This document shows positions 39,152-47,853 of a DNA stretch of 64,000 nt, in pieces. Source of the stretch: Pseudokineococcus lusitanus (lineage in GTDB: Bacteria; Actinomycetota; Actinomycetes; Actinomycetales; Quadrisphaeraceae); the NCBI RefSeq assembly GCF_003751265.1, contig NZ_RJKN01000007.1:62001-126000 (forward strand), given 5' to 3'. Position numbers and translations under genes: made by a program. The notes under the pieces were generated by a model that saw nothing but the letters and a program-made list of their open reading frames with translations, was not told where the DNA came from and ran no database searches. The first letter of the stretch is position 1; each line of letters starts with the position of its first letter.

Positions 39152-39844
39152 CTACCGTCGTGCCTCCTCCCGCCGCGGGCGCGCCGACGCGGGGACCGCG
39201 TCCCCGACGACCTCGGGGTACTCGCACGTGAAGGTCCCCTCGTAGCCGACGAGCGGGCCGAGGCGCGCGTTGCGGACGGTGACCGAGATCGTGAAGCGCT
39301 CGCGCTCGTCGTCGTAGCCCTCGACGAGGTCGGCGACGCCGGACAGCGCCAGGGGGAAGCGGAACGAGACCGGCCCCTCGTGGAAGCGCTGGGCGCCCGA
39401 GCGGAGCGAGAGCCGCCCGTCGGCCAGGACACGCGGGTGCAGGTCGACGGCGAGGTGCTGGTGGGTGCCGAGGTAGTCGAGGACGGTCGGGCGCCCGTCG
39501 GCGTCGGGGTCGCCGGCGACGAGGGTGGCGTCGAAGCGGTCGCGCCGGCCGGGGCCGGTCTCGAAGGTGCGCAGGACGCTGAGCGACTCGCGCCCGAGGC
39601 TGTCGACGTAGGCGTGGTTCTCGACGGTGAAGGGCACGTCCCGGCCGTCGTGCGGGACGAGGATGTTGCGCCACGCGCCGAGGTGCAGGAAGGGCAGGGT
39701 CCACGTCGGGCCGTGCCAGACCCGGTCCATGACGCCGCGCCCGACGCAGGAGTAGCCGGCGGCGGTCGACGCGCCGAAGCGGCGGCGCAGCTGCGGGTGG
39801 AGGCGCCCGGCGTCGGCGCCGAGCGCGTCGAGGACGACGCTCAC
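39152..39844 (-). CDS. DUF4166 domain protein
   Basis: A 230-residue protein that begins 'VSVVLDALGADAGRLHPQLR' and contains 'GRGVMDRVWHG', 'PFTVENHAYVDSLGRESL' and 'FRFPLALSGVADLVEGY', the pattern of DUF4166. Function is unknown. GTG 39844 overlaps the stop of the SRPBCC gene, so the two form a small operon and may act on a common lipid or hydrophobic ligand. That last point is a guess from the SRPBCC neighbour. Confidence 0.75.
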   Translation of the reverse strand: MSVVLDALGADAGRLHPQLRRRFGASTAAGYSCVGRGVMDRVWHGPTWTLPFLHLGAWRNILVPHDGRDVPFTVENHAYVDSLGRESLSVLRTFETGPGRRDRFDATLVAGDPDADGRPTVLDYLGTHQHLAVDLHPRVLADGRLSLRSGAQRFHEGPVSFRFPLALSGVADLVEGYDDERERFTISVTVRNARLGPLVGYEGTFTCEYPEVVGDAVPASARPRREEARR

Positions 39845-40626
39845 CGGTCCGCCCCGGCCCGGGCGGCGGGGAGGCCCGCGAGGTCCCGCGGCGGGGTGGC
39901 GGCGAGCCGGTCGGGCGGTCGGCGACGGCAGCGCCGGGCCGAGGGGACGCCGGGCGGTGCCGGCGCGAGCACCGCGGCGGCCGCCACCAGCGCCGCGACG
40001 ACGGCGGGGGCGCCCGACCGGTGGCGGGCGGCGCGGCGCGCCAGCGCGGCGGCACCCATGAGCGCGCCGACGCGGCCGGCCGCGAGGGCCAGGGCGGCGT
40101 CCCGGGCCCGCGCCGGGTCGAGGCCGCGCTCGGCCCAGAGGCGCAGGCGGTCGAAGCTCCACGCCGTCGCCCGCCCGACGAGGGGGCGGACGAGCCACGG
40201 GTCGAGCCACCGGCCGAGCCGTCCCCAGCCGGGCTCGTAGTCGTAGCCGGTGAGGAAGCGCACGTGGTCGCCGTCGGGCACGTAGCGCCAGTACCCGCTG
40301 CCCGCCCCGAGCGGCGACAGCGGGCCGGCGGCACCCCACCGGAGCGCGGAGGTGCCGCCCCCGTCGGCGCGCCGGCGCGACGCGGTGCTGACGCCCGTCC
40401 CGGTCACCGTCACGAGGGGCAGGCGCGGCGCGGGCAGCGTCAGGTCGTAGCGGAAGAGGCGGTGGCCCTCGTCGTCCGCCCCGGTCGGGGTGATGGCCGA
40501 GAAACGCAGGTCCCAGCGGGGGTGGAGGGCCGGGTCCTGGGTGAGGTGCCAGAGGTCGTCCACGGTGCCGGCGGCGCCGCCGCGGCCCACGCGGACGGAG
40601 GTCTCGACGTACAGCGCCCTCGCCAT
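39841..40626 (-). CDS. SRPBCC-fold protein
   Basis: A 261-residue protein with a START/polyketide-cyclase-like fold in the first ~150 residues ('VDDLWHLTQDPALHPRWDLR', 'YWRYVPDGDHVRFLTGYDY'). A C-terminal half with a hydrophobic stretch and an Arg/Pro-rich tail follows. SRPBCC proteins bind hydrophobic ligands. ATG 40626 is 7 nt downstream of a minus-strand TAGCGT, suggesting leaderless transcription. Confidence 0.68.
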   Translation of the reverse strand: MARALYVETSVRVGRGGAAGTVDDLWHLTQDPALHPRWDLRFSAITPTGADDEGHRLFRYDLTLPAPRLPLVTVTGTGVSTASRRRADGGGTSALRWGAAGPLSPLGAGSGYWRYVPDGDHVRFLTGYDYEPGWGRLGRWLDPWLVRPLVGRATAWSFDRLRLWAERGLDPARARDAALALAAGRVGALMGAAALARRAARHRSGAPAVVAALVAAAAVLAPAPPGVPSARRCRRRPPDRLAATPPRDLAGLPAARAGADR

Positions 40627-40633
40627 GCCGGGG

Positions 40634-40639
40634 ACGCTA
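40634..40639 (-). promoter_or_regulatory. leaderless -10 box of the SRPBCC gene
   Basis: Minus-strand TAGCGT, 7 nt before ATG 40626, with no ribosome site between. Confidence 0.5.
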
Positions 40640-40731
40640 GCCGGGCCGGGGCTCCCGGGGCGGGCTTCGGGCGGGCCCCGGGGCACCGACGGCCCGGCAC
40701 GGCAGGGCACGCGCCCGGTGGGGCGCGGCCC

Positions 40732-40737
40732 TACCGT
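40732..40737 (+). promoter_or_regulatory. leaderless -10 box of the gene at 40744
   Basis: TACCGT, 6 nt before GTG 40744, with no ribosome site between. Confidence 0.5.
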
Positions 40738-40743
40738 GCGCCC

Positions 40744-41268
40744 GTGGCCGCCCTGCGACGTCGCCCCGACGGGGGCCTGCCCGTCCACCGCGCACGCGAG
40801 CGCGGGTCCGCCTTCGTCTACGGCAACATCACCGTGCTCGGCGCCGTCGTGGCGGTGGGGCAGGACGCCGTGCGGTCCGGCTCGGCGTCCGTCGTCGTGC
40901 TGGCGACGGCGGCGGCGACCTTCGTCGCGCACGTCATGGCCCACGTCGTGTCCGAGCGGATCGGGCCCGACGTGGACCCGCCGCGCCTGCGCCGCGAGGC
41001 CGGGGCGTCGCTGCGGGACGCGCTGCCCATCGCCAGCTCGGGCGTGTGGCCCGCGCTGCTCCTCCTCGCGGGGGCCCTCGAGGTCCTCCCGACGACGACG
41101 GCCTGGTCCGCGGCCGCCGCCGTCGTCGGCGTCCGGCTGGCGCTGACGGGCCTCGTGGTGGAGCGGGTCTCGGGCCGCCGTCCGTCCTCGACCGCGCTGT
41201 GGGGCGGCGTCGTCCTCGCCGCGCTGAGCGCCGTCGTGGCGGTCGCGAAGGCGGTGCTGACGCACTGA
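40744..41268 (+). CDS. membrane protein of unknown function
   Basis: A 174-residue protein with about four hydrophobic helices after a basic N-terminus. A His-rich motif 'FVAHVMAHVVSERIG' lies between helices 2 and 3. The overall pattern is that of small actinobacterial integral membrane proteins with no assigned role. GTG 40744 is chosen because a TACCGT -10 lies 6 nt upstream. It is divergent from the SRPBCC gene. Confidence 0.65.
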   Translation: MAALRRRPDGGLPVHRARERGSAFVYGNITVLGAVVAVGQDAVRSGSASVVVLATAAATFVAHVMAHVVSERIGPDVDPPRLRREAGASLRDALPIASSGVWPALLLLAGALEVLPTTTAWSAAAAVVGVRLALTGLVVERVSGRRPSSTALWGGVVLAALSAVVAVAKAVLTH

Positions 41269-41326
41269 CCCCCGGCCCGCCCCGCCCTGCCCGCCCGGGA
41301 GGCCCGGGAGGGAGGGAGGCGGCCCG

Positions 41327-42883
41327 TCAGGCCAGCGGCAGGGACGGCGCGAGCCGCCGCAGCGAGGTGTACGTCGGCACGAGGGCCTCGTACATCTCGG
41401 CGAAGACCGGGAGCAGCGAGGCGTAGACCGCCTGCTCGGCCGGCCGGGGGCGGACGACGTCGTCGATGGCGACGAGGTCCGCCGCGACGTCGACGGACGC
41501 GATGAGCCCCAGCGCCTCCATGCCGAGGAGGGCGGCCCCGAAGCCGGAGCCCTCGTCGGATGGCGCGAAGCCGATGGGCATGCCGAGCGCGTCGGCGAGC
41601 ACCTGCCGCCACAGCGCGCTGCGGGCGAAGCCGCCCGTGGCGCGCAGCTCGCGGATCTCCAGGCCGGCGGCCCGCATCGAGTGCAGGACCGTCGCCAGCT
41701 GCAGGCACACGCCCTCGACCGCCGCCCGGACGAGGTGCTCGCGGCGGTGCGCCCGGGTCAGCCCGACGTACGCGCCGCGGGGCAACGAGCTCCAGTGGGG
41801 GGCCCGCTCGGACAGCAGGTACGGGAGCATGACGAGACCGCCCGAGCCGGCCGGCACCGTCGCGGCCAGGTCGAGCAGGGCCTCCTGCGAGTCCTCCCCG
41901 AGGTCGGGCGCCAGGCTGTCGCCGGCCCACTCGAGCACCGCGCCGCCGTTGTTGATGGCGCCGCCGACGACCCAGCGGTCCTCGGTGAGGGCGTAGCAGA
42001 ACACCCGCCCCAACGGGTCGACGGCCGGGTGCTCGACCGAGACGCGCAGCGCCCCGCTCGTGCCGATGGAGATGGCCGCGACGCCGGGCCGCACCGCCCC
42101 GAGGCCGAGGTTGGCCAGGGGGCCGTCGCCGGCCCCGACGACGACGGGCACGTCCTCGGGCAGGCCGGTCGCCGCGGCGGCGGCGGCGGTGATGCCGTGC
42201 CGGACGTGCGTCGTCGCCACGAGCTCGGGCAGCTGCTCGGGCAGGAGGCCGGCGAGGGCCAGCGCCTCGTCGTCCCAGCGCAGCGTGGCGAGGTCCATGA
42301 GGCCGGTCGCTGACGCCGTCGAGTGGTCGGTGACGAGCGCCCCGCAGAGGTACCAGAGCACGTGCTCCTTGACGCCCACCCAGAAGCCCACCTGCTCGCA
42401 GAGCGCGGGCTCCTGCTCGCGGAACCAGACGAGCTTCGGCAGCGGCGACATCGGGTGCAGCGGGGTGCCGGTGCGGCGGTGCAGGGCCAGGCCGGTCGGG
42501 CTCGCCCGGAGCCGCTCCGCCTGGGCGCCGGCGCGGGTGTCGGCCCACGTGACGAGGGGCGTCAGCGGCTCCCCGGTGGGCGACAGGCCCACGAGGCTGT
42601 GCAGCGCCGTGCTGAAGGACAGGCCCGCCACGCGGTCGGCGCCGACCTCGGCCGTCACCTCGCGCAGGGCCTCGACGACGGCGGCCAGGACGGCGGCCGG
42701 GTCCTGGACCGCGTGGCCGGGGTGCGGCTCCTCGAGCGGGTAGCCCGAGGACGCCGAGGCCACGAGCGAGCCGTCGGTCGTGAAGGCGACGACCTTCGTG
42801 GCCGTCGTCCCCAGGTCGACGCCGAGGACGACCGGCGTGCCGCGCGTGGCCCGGGGGCCGGCCCCGGCGTCGTCGGGCGTCAC
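41327..42883 (-). CDS. gntK: gluconate kinase, FGGY type
   Basis: A 518-residue FGGY-family kinase. The ATP-binding N-terminus 'VVLGVDLGTTATKVVAF' and the C-terminal signature 'RELRATGGFARSALWRQVLA' are clear, and 'VGAGDGPLANLGLGAV' lies in the middle. Its close link with gntP (4-bp overlap) and the FCD regulator makes gluconate the likely substrate, giving 6-phosphogluconate for the pentose phosphate pathway. GTG 42883 overlaps the gntP stop. Confidence 0.87.
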   Translation of the reverse strand: MTPDDAGAGPRATRGTPVVLGVDLGTTATKVVAFTTDGSLVASASSGYPLEEPHPGHAVQDPAAVLAAVVEALREVTAEVGADRVAGLSFSTALHSLVGLSPTGEPLTPLVTWADTRAGAQAERLRASPTGLALHRRTGTPLHPMSPLPKLVWFREQEPALCEQVGFWVGVKEHVLWYLCGALVTDHSTASATGLMDLATLRWDDEALALAGLLPEQLPELVATTHVRHGITAAAAAATGLPEDVPVVVGAGDGPLANLGLGAVRPGVAAISIGTSGALRVSVEHPAVDPLGRVFCYALTEDRWVVGGAINNGGAVLEWAGDSLAPDLGEDSQEALLDLAATVPAGSGGLVMLPYLLSERAPHWSSLPRGAYVGLTRAHRREHLVRAAVEGVCLQLATVLHSMRAAGLEIRELRATGGFARSALWRQVLADALGMPIGFAPSDEGSGFGAALLGMEALGLIASVDVAADLVAIDDVVRPRPAEQAVYASLLPVFAEMYEALVPTYTSLRRLAPSLPLA

Positions 42884-44268
42884 AGCACGAGGCTCAGGAC
42901 GAGGACGATGGCGAAGCCGACCACGCCGATGAGCGTCTCCATGACCGTCCAGGTGCGCAACGTGGTGGGAACATCCATGCCGAGGAAGCGGCCGACGAGC
43001 CAGAAGCCCGAGTCGTTGACGTGCGACAGCACGGTGGCGCCGCAGGCGATGGCGATGACGACGAAGCAGATGCCGAGGGCGCTGAGGTCCGCCGCCGCGA
43101 CGGTGGGGGCGATGAGGCCGGCCGTCGTGGTCAGCGCCACGGTGGCCGAGCCCTGCGCGACGCGGAGCAGCGTCGAGACGATGAACGCGGCCACGATGAC
43201 GGGCAGGCCGATGGCCTCGAGGCTGCCGGCCAGCGCGTCGCCGATGCCGCTGGCGCGCAGGACCCCGCCGAACATGCCGCCGGCGCCCGTGATGAGGACG
43301 ACGGAGCAGATGGGGCCGAGGGAGTCGTTGACGAGCTTCTCGACCTCGCCGGCCGAGTAGCGGCCGCGGCCGAGGACGACCATCGCGACGAGCACGGTGA
43401 TGAGGAGGGCGACGGGCGTGCTGCCGACGACCTGCAGCCAGCCGACCCACGACTGCTCGCCGTCGAGGTCGGTGGCGGAGGCCACGGCGCTGATGCCGGT
43501 GTTGAGGAAGATCAGCAGCAGCGGCAGCAGGAGCAGCGTGAGGACGATGCCGAAGCGGGGCGCGGGGGCGTCGGGGCCGTCGGTGCGGTCCTCCATGGCG
43601 CCCGACGCCCACTCCGCGGGCAGCGGGATGTCGTGCCGGCGCCCGGCGTACTGCCCGAAGAGGTAGGACGCGACGTACCAGGTGGGCAGGGCGACGGCGA
43701 CGCCGACGAGCACCAGCAGGCCGACGTTGGCGCCGAGCAGCTCGGCCGCGGCGACCGGGCCGGGGTGCGGCGGGACGAACCCGTGCATGACGGCGAAGGC
43801 GCCGGCCGAGGGGAGCGCGTAGGTGAGCGTCGAGCCGCCGAAGCGGCGGGCCACCGAGAGGATGATCGGCAGGAAGACGACGAAGCCGGCGTCGAAGAAG
43901 ATCGGGAAGCCGAAGAGCAGGGACGCGACGCCGAGGGCGAAGGGCGCCCGCTTCTCGCCGAAGCGGCCGACGAGGGTGTCGGCGAGCACCTGGGCGCCGC
44001 CGGTCACCTCGAGCAGCCGCCCGATCATGACGCCGAACCCGACGAGCAGGGCGACGCTGGCGAGCGTGCTGCCGAAGCCCGACGTCAGGGTGGCGACGAG
44101 GTCGGCCGGCGGTATGCGCGTCGCGATGGCCGTCAGCGCGCTGACGAGCACGAGCGCCACGAAGGCGTGCAGCTTGAAACGGATGATGAGCAGCAGCAGC
44201 AGGGCGACGGCGCCCGCGGCGATGCCGAGCAGTGGCCCGGCGCTGTAGGCCGGCTCGATGGTCTCCAC
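42880..44268 (-). CDS. gntP: gluconate:H+ symporter, GntP family
   Basis: A 462-residue permease with about 12-14 membrane helices. Family landmarks include 'GSTLASVALLVGFGVMIGRL', 'FDAGFVVFLPIILSVARR' and 'MHGFVPPHPGPVAAAELLGA', the last the hallmark loop of GntP transporters. GTG 44268 (GGGGAG 6 nt upstream) is preferred to ATG 44349, which lies inside the promoter/operator. It is the first gene of the gntP-gntK operon, divergent from its probable regulator. Confidence 0.9.
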   Translation of the reverse strand: METIEPAYSAGPLLGIAAGAVALLLLLIIRFKLHAFVALVLVSALTAIATRIPPADLVATLTSGFGSTLASVALLVGFGVMIGRLLEVTGGAQVLADTLVGRFGEKRAPFALGVASLLFGFPIFFDAGFVVFLPIILSVARRFGGSTLTYALPSAGAFAVMHGFVPPHPGPVAAAELLGANVGLLVLVGVAVALPTWYVASYLFGQYAGRRHDIPLPAEWASGAMEDRTDGPDAPAPRFGIVLTLLLLPLLLIFLNTGISAVASATDLDGEQSWVGWLQVVGSTPVALLITVLVAMVVLGRGRYSAGEVEKLVNDSLGPICSVVLITGAGGMFGGVLRASGIGDALAGSLEAIGLPVIVAAFIVSTLLRVAQGSATVALTTTAGLIAPTVAAADLSALGICFVVIAIACGATVLSHVNDSGFWLVGRFLGMDVPTTLRTWTVMETLIGVVGFAIVLVLSLVL

Positions 44269-44319
44269 GGTGGGGCTCCCCAGGTCGGTCGAGGCAGACG
44301 GCGGTGTCGTGCGGGCGGC

Positions 44320-44349
44320 ACTGTAGAGATTGGTACTACTAATAAGCAA
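44320..44349 (-). promoter_or_regulatory. gntP promoter with FadR-type operator in the spacer
   Basis: Minus strand -35 TTGCTT (44349-44344), 18-nt spacer, -10 TACAGT (44325-44320). The spacer holds TGGTACTACTA (44331-44341), a perfect fit to the GntR/FCD operator form TnGTnnnACnA. Bound regulator would exclude RNA polymerase. This is a distinct AT-rich island in the window. Confidence 0.7.
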
Positions 44350-44396
44350 CGAGACCGTCGAATGACGTACGCCTCGGCGTGCGGGAGGGTAAGTGC

Positions 44397-45122
44397 GTGA
44401 GCGAGGAGGCGGCGGGTCCCGCCGCGCGCGGTCTGCACGACGCCGTGCTGCACCGGGTGGGGCGCGACGTCGTCGAGGGTGCCGTGCCCGCGGGCAGCGT
44501 GCACTCGCTGGAGCGGTTGGCGGAGCGGTACGGCGTCTCGCGCACGGTGGTCCGCGAGGTCGTCAAGGTGCTCGAGGCGATGCACGTCGTCGACAGCCGT
44601 CGGCGGGTCGGCATCACGGTGCTGCCGGCGTCGCGGTGGAACGTCCTCGACCCGCTCATCGTCCGGTGGCGGCTCGCGGGCTCGCAGCGCGCCGCCCAGC
44701 TGCTGGCGTTGTCCGAGGTCCGTCTGGCCGTGGAGCCGGTGGCGGCGGGCCTGGCCGCGCGACGGGCCACCGCCGAGCAGTGCGGCGCCCTCACCGAGGC
44801 CGTCGTCGGGATGACGACGTCCGCGCGCGTCCCCGACCTCGAGGCCTACCTCGGCCACGACAGCGTCTTCCACCGGACGCTGCTCCTTGCGTCGGGCAAC
44901 GAGGCGTTCGCGGCGATGGCCGAGATGGTGCAGGAGGTGCTGTCCGCGCGGACCCACCACCACCTCATGCCGGCGGTCCCCGAGGCCGAGGCGGTGCGGC
45001 ACCACTGGCAGATCGCCGAGGCGGTCACCGCGGGCGACGCCGAGACCGCCGAGCGGGTCATGCGCGAGGTCGTCCGGGAGTCCATGGCCGCGATGACCGC
45101 GGCGTTCCCGACGACGGGCTGA
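44397..45122 (+). CDS. gntR: GntR-family (FCD-type) transcriptional regulator
   Basis: A 241-residue regulator. The N-terminal winged helix ('SLERLAERYGVSRTVVREVVKVLEAMHVV') is followed by an FCD ligand domain with metal-binding residues in 'YLGHDSVFHRTLL' and 'HHWQIAEAVTAGD'. It is divergent from gntP and should repress it until gluconate or a phosphate derivative binds. GTG 44397 is chosen over GTG 44379 because GGGAGG lies 8 nt upstream of it. A 21-bp stem hairpin follows the stop. Confidence 0.88.
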   Translation: MSEEAAGPAARGLHDAVLHRVGRDVVEGAVPAGSVHSLERLAERYGVSRTVVREVVKVLEAMHVVDSRRRVGITVLPASRWNVLDPLIVRWRLAGSQRAAQLLALSEVRLAVEPVAAGLAARRATAEQCGALTEAVVGMTTSARVPDLEAYLGHDSVFHRTLLLASGNEAFAAMAEMVQEVLSARTHHHLMPAVPEAEAVRHHWQIAEAVTAGDAETAERVMREVVRESMAAMTAAFPTTG

Positions 45123-45140
45123 GCGGCGCGCGGGGACGGG

Positions 45141-45186
45141 GTCGGTGCGTCGACCTGACGGTCTGCCGTCAGGTCGGCGCACCGAC
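45141..45186. terminator. bidirectional hairpin with 21-bp stem
   Basis: Arms 45141-45161 and 45166-45186 pair fully except one G-T, with a TCTG loop. It ends the gntR transcript and contains the stop codon of the convergent minus-strand gene, so it likely serves both. Confidence 0.8.
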
Positions 45187-45879
45187 CTCCGCCGCCGGGC
45201 CCGTGGCGTCCACCGCGAGCAGGTGGCGGGCGCCGCGCTGGAACTCGTGGGCGACCTCCCGGACCTCCGTCGCCAGGCCGCGCGCGGCCAGGTCCCGGCG
45301 CAGCCGGGCGAGGAGCTCGTCGAGCGGGCGGCCGGCGACGTCGACGAGCGGGTACACGCGGACCTCGCGGCGGGCGACGCGCGCCATCTCGAGCAGCGCG
45401 GCGAGGTGGGCCGCCCGGTCGAGGCGGTCGGCGTACGTGAAGAGCAGGTGCGAGGACACGACGAGGTCCGCGCTCGCGGCCGCGAAGGGCAGGTGGGGCA
45501 GCGACGCCGCCACGTACCGCCCGGGCTCCGCGCGGCGGTGGGCCACGAAGCGGGCGGCGGAGGCGGCGCGACGGCGGGTCAGCGCGTCGGGGTCGCCGTG
45601 CAGGTCCCAGACGTAGGCGTCGGCGCGGCCCGCCGCCCAGGCCCGCCCACGCTCGAGCTCTGCGCCGAGCCGGGCCTCGAGCTCGTCCGCCGAGACGGCG
45701 TACACGGGGTCGACGGCGCGGGCGTCCGCCCCGAGGGCGCAGGCGGACGCGGTGAAGCTGGCCCCGCCGCCGGGGCAGTCGAGCACGCTGCCCGCGAGGT
45801 CGGCGTCGTCGAGGGCCAGCATCGCGCGGTACTCCTCGAGGTCGCGCGAGCTGACGAGGTAGTCGCCGAAGCCGCTCAC
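45169..45879 (-). CDS. class I SAM-dependent methyltransferase-like protein
   Basis: A 236-residue protein. 'GSVLDCPGGGASFTASACAL' looks like a modified motif I of Rossmann methyltransferases, and 'FAAASADLVVSSHLLFTYAD' like motif IV/V. The 'CPGGG' variant in place of GCGTG is unusual. GTG 45879 overlaps the stop of the next methyltransferase, so the two are coupled. The substrate is unknown. Confidence 0.7.
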   Translation of the reverse strand: MSGFGDYLVSSRDLEEYRAMLALDDADLAGSVLDCPGGGASFTASACALGADARAVDPVYAVSADELEARLGAELERGRAWAAGRADAYVWDLHGDPDALTRRRAASAARFVAHRRAEPGRYVAASLPHLPFAAASADLVVSSHLLFTYADRLDRAAHLAALLEMARVARREVRVYPLVDVAGRPLDELLARLRRDLAARGLATEVREVAHEFQRGARHLLAVDATGPAAEVGAPT

Positions 45880-46529
45880 GGCGTCGGCCTCCGGCACAGG
45901 AGCGCGGCCTGGTCGCGGCGCTCGCGGCCGAGCGGGCGGCGCTGCAGCCGGGTGTGGACCTCGAGGCCCGCGCCGACGGCGAGGTCGACGGCGTCCTCGA
46001 GCGTCATGTCCCACGCCTCGATGTCGACCGGCGGGCCGTAGGCGCCCGAGATGATGCGGTGGCCCCGGCCGACGTGGAAGCCCAGCAGCAGCAGGCCGCC
46101 CGGGCGCAGGACGCGCCCGAGCTCGCCCACCGCGCGGGGCAGATGGTCGGGCGGCAGGTGCAGCAGCGAGTACCAGGACGCGGCGCCGGCGCAGGAGGCG
46201 TCCGTGAGGTCGAGCGCCAGCACGTCGCCCACGGCGAACCGCAGGTGCGGGTGCGCGGCGCGGGCCTCGCGGAGCATCCCGGGGGAGAGGTCGACGCCCG
46301 AGGCGTCCAGCCCGCGGTCGTGCAGGTAGGCGGTGAGACGTCCCGTGCCGCAGCCGACGTCGACGACCGGGCCCGGGGTTCCGTCCGCGCGGAGCAGGTC
46401 GACGAAGAGTTCGAGAACCGCGCGCTCGGGCCCCTGCTCGGCGTCCACGCCGACGACGAGGCGTGCGTAGTCGGCCGCGACGGCGTCGTACCCGTCGCGG
46501 ACGGCGGCGAGGTGCGTCGGCTCAGGCAC
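45876..46529 (-). CDS. class I SAM-dependent methyltransferase
   Basis: A 217-residue methyltransferase with standard motifs: 'VVDVGCGTGRLTAYLHDRGL' (SAM loop), 'GVDLSPGMLREARAAHP', and 'LLHLPPDHLPRAVGELGRVL' before 'RPGGLLLLGFH'. Methyl acceptor is unknown. GTG 46529 overlaps the preceding monooxygenase stop by 8 bp, so this is the middle gene of a three-gene operon (monooxygenase-like, methyltransferase, methyltransferase-like). Confidence 0.85.
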   Translation of the reverse strand: MPEPTHLAAVRDGYDAVAADYARLVVGVDAEQGPERAVLELFVDLLRADGTPGPVVDVGCGTGRLTAYLHDRGLDASGVDLSPGMLREARAAHPHLRFAVGDVLALDLTDASCAGAASWYSLLHLPPDHLPRAVGELGRVLRPGGLLLLGFHVGRGHRIISGAYGPPVDIEAWDMTLEDAVDLAVGAGLEVHTRLQRRPLGRERRDQAALLCRRPTP

Positions 46530-46815
46530 CGAGCACCTCCGTGTAGTGGTCGGCCGGGACCGGCTCTTCGACGTGGTGCAGGAGCCGGCGCCACTCCTCG
46601 TAGCGGTCCGAGCCGCGGAACCCCTCGGTGTGGTCCTCGACCCGCTCCCACTCCACGAGCAGCAGGTGGGTGCCCGGTCGCTCGACGCCGCGCGACAGCT
46701 GCAGCCGGCGGAAGCCGGGCGTCGCGGCGATCAACGGCCTGGCCGCGGCGAAGGCGGCCTCGAAGGCCTCCTCCCGCCCGGCGACGACGGGCAGGAGCGC
46801 GTGCTCGAGGACCAT
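46522..46815 (-). CDS. antibiotic biosynthesis monooxygenase (ABM) family protein
   Basis: A 97-residue dimeric alpha+beta barrel protein: 'LLPVVAGREEAFEAAFAAA', 'GFRRLQLSRGVERPGTHLLL' and 'HHVEEPVPADHYTEVLG'. The family includes quinone-forming monooxygenases such as YgiN and heme-degrading proteins. ATG 46815 heads the methyltransferase operon; a CACCCT six nt upstream fits leaderless transcription. Confidence 0.8.
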   Translation of the reverse strand: MVLEHALLPVVAGREEAFEAAFAAARPLIAATPGFRRLQLSRGVERPGTHLLLVEWERVEDHTEGFRGSDRYEEWRRLLHHVEEPVPADHYTEVLGA

Positions 46816-46905
46816 GGGCCGAGGGTGGCAGCGGTGACGGCGTCCGCGGCGGACCCGGGCCGTCCGACGGCCCCGCCGGGGCGGCGCGGGCGTCATCCCC
46901 CGGCC

Positions 46906-47352
46906 ATGGACCTCGCCGGCTCGCGCCTCGACCACCTCAACCTGCCGGTCCGCGACCTGCCGCGGGCCGTCGCCTTCTACGAGGCGGCCCTCGCGCCGCT
47001 CGACATCGTCACGCTCATCGCCGTCCCCGCGACGCCGGCGGCGCAGCAGAAGGCGATGCACGCCTTCGGCGTCCACCCCAAGCCCTTCTTCTGGCTCGTC
47101 GAGGGCGGCCGCGACGACTACGCCTACGACGAGGACACCCACGTCGCCTTCACGGCCGACGACTGGGCGACCGTCGACGCCTTCCACGCCGCCGCGCTCG
47201 CCGCGGGCGGGACGACGCTCCGCCCGCCGGGCGTCTGGGCCGAGTACCACGCCGAGTACCACGCCGACTACTACGGCGCCTTCGTCCGCGACCCCGAGGG
47301 CGTCAACGTCGAGGCGGTCTGCCACGCGCCGGTGGTGGACGGCGACGGCTGA
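46906..47352 (+). CDS. VOC family (glyoxalase-like) protein
   Basis: A 148-residue VOC protein: 'LDHLNLPVRDLPRAVAFYEA' at the start, 'FFWLVEGGRDDYAYDEDTHV' in the middle, and 'YGAFVRDPEGVNVEAVCH' at the end. Metal-binding His and Glu candidates are present (DHLNL; NVEAV). The acceptor molecule is unknown. It is divergent from the ABM gene. Confidence 0.82.
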   Translation: MDLAGSRLDHLNLPVRDLPRAVAFYEAALAPLDIVTLIAVPATPAAQQKAMHAFGVHPKPFFWLVEGGRDDYAYDEDTHVAFTADDWATVDAFHAAALAAGGTTLRPPGVWAEYHAEYHADYYGAFVRDPEGVNVEAVCHAPVVDGDG

Positions 47353-47424
47353 GACCGTCGATGCCCCCCTGCGGCCCTGACCGCGGCGGGGCCCGTCCGA
47401 CGGACGCCGCTCGCCTCGTCGCCC

Positions 47425-47485
47425 GTCGAGTCCGACGAACGGCAAGGTCCGGGCCGGCGGGATCATGTCGTGCGTCGGACTCGAC
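47425..47485. repeat. 13-bp perfect inverted repeat, 35-nt loop
   Basis: GTCGAGTCCGACG (47425-47437) and CGTCGGACTCGAC (47473-47485). The core CGAGTCCGACG recurs as an inverted repeat at 53680-53755. It lies downstream of the VOC gene and could terminate it. Confidence 0.6.
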
Positions 47486-47521
47486 CGAGCACCGTCGCGA
47501 GCGTCGTCGAGGATGGGGCCC

Positions 47522-47806
47522 ATGGACGAGCAGTGGACCTGCCGGCACGTCAGCCTCAGCAACCCGGAGGGCGACGGCGCCACCGACCTCCCGCTCCTGC
47601 TGCGGCGGGTGGCGGACCTCATGGAGGAGGAGGGGATCGCGCCGATGGACGTCATGGACCTCACCGTCTCCTCCGACATGACCGCCGACGGGCCGTGGTG
47701 GACGGTGACCGTCTACTGGTCGCCCGGCAGCGGTGAGGACGACGACGCCGCGGACGAGCCCTCCCGCGGCACGGGGTCGTCCGGGTCGTCGGCGCGCGTC
47801 GCCTGA
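47522..47806 (+). CDS. conserved-looking hypothetical protein, 94 residues
   Basis: A small acidic protein beginning 'MDEQWTCRHVSLSNPEGDG', with 'LLLRRVADLMEEEGI', 'VMDLTVSSDMTADGPWWTVT' and an Asp/Ser-rich tail. The Trp-rich strand 'GPWWTVTVYW' suggests a compact beta sheet. ATG 47522 is 7 nt after GAGGAT, fitting a leaderless start. No family is recognised. Confidence 0.55.
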   Translation: MDEQWTCRHVSLSNPEGDGATDLPLLLRRVADLMEEEGIAPMDVMDLTVSSDMTADGPWWTVTVYWSPGSGEDDDAADEPSRGTGSSGSSARVA

Positions 47807-47853
47807 TCTGCGGGAGCGGGGGCGCCGCGTCGCCGCCGCTGCCACCATCGCGC

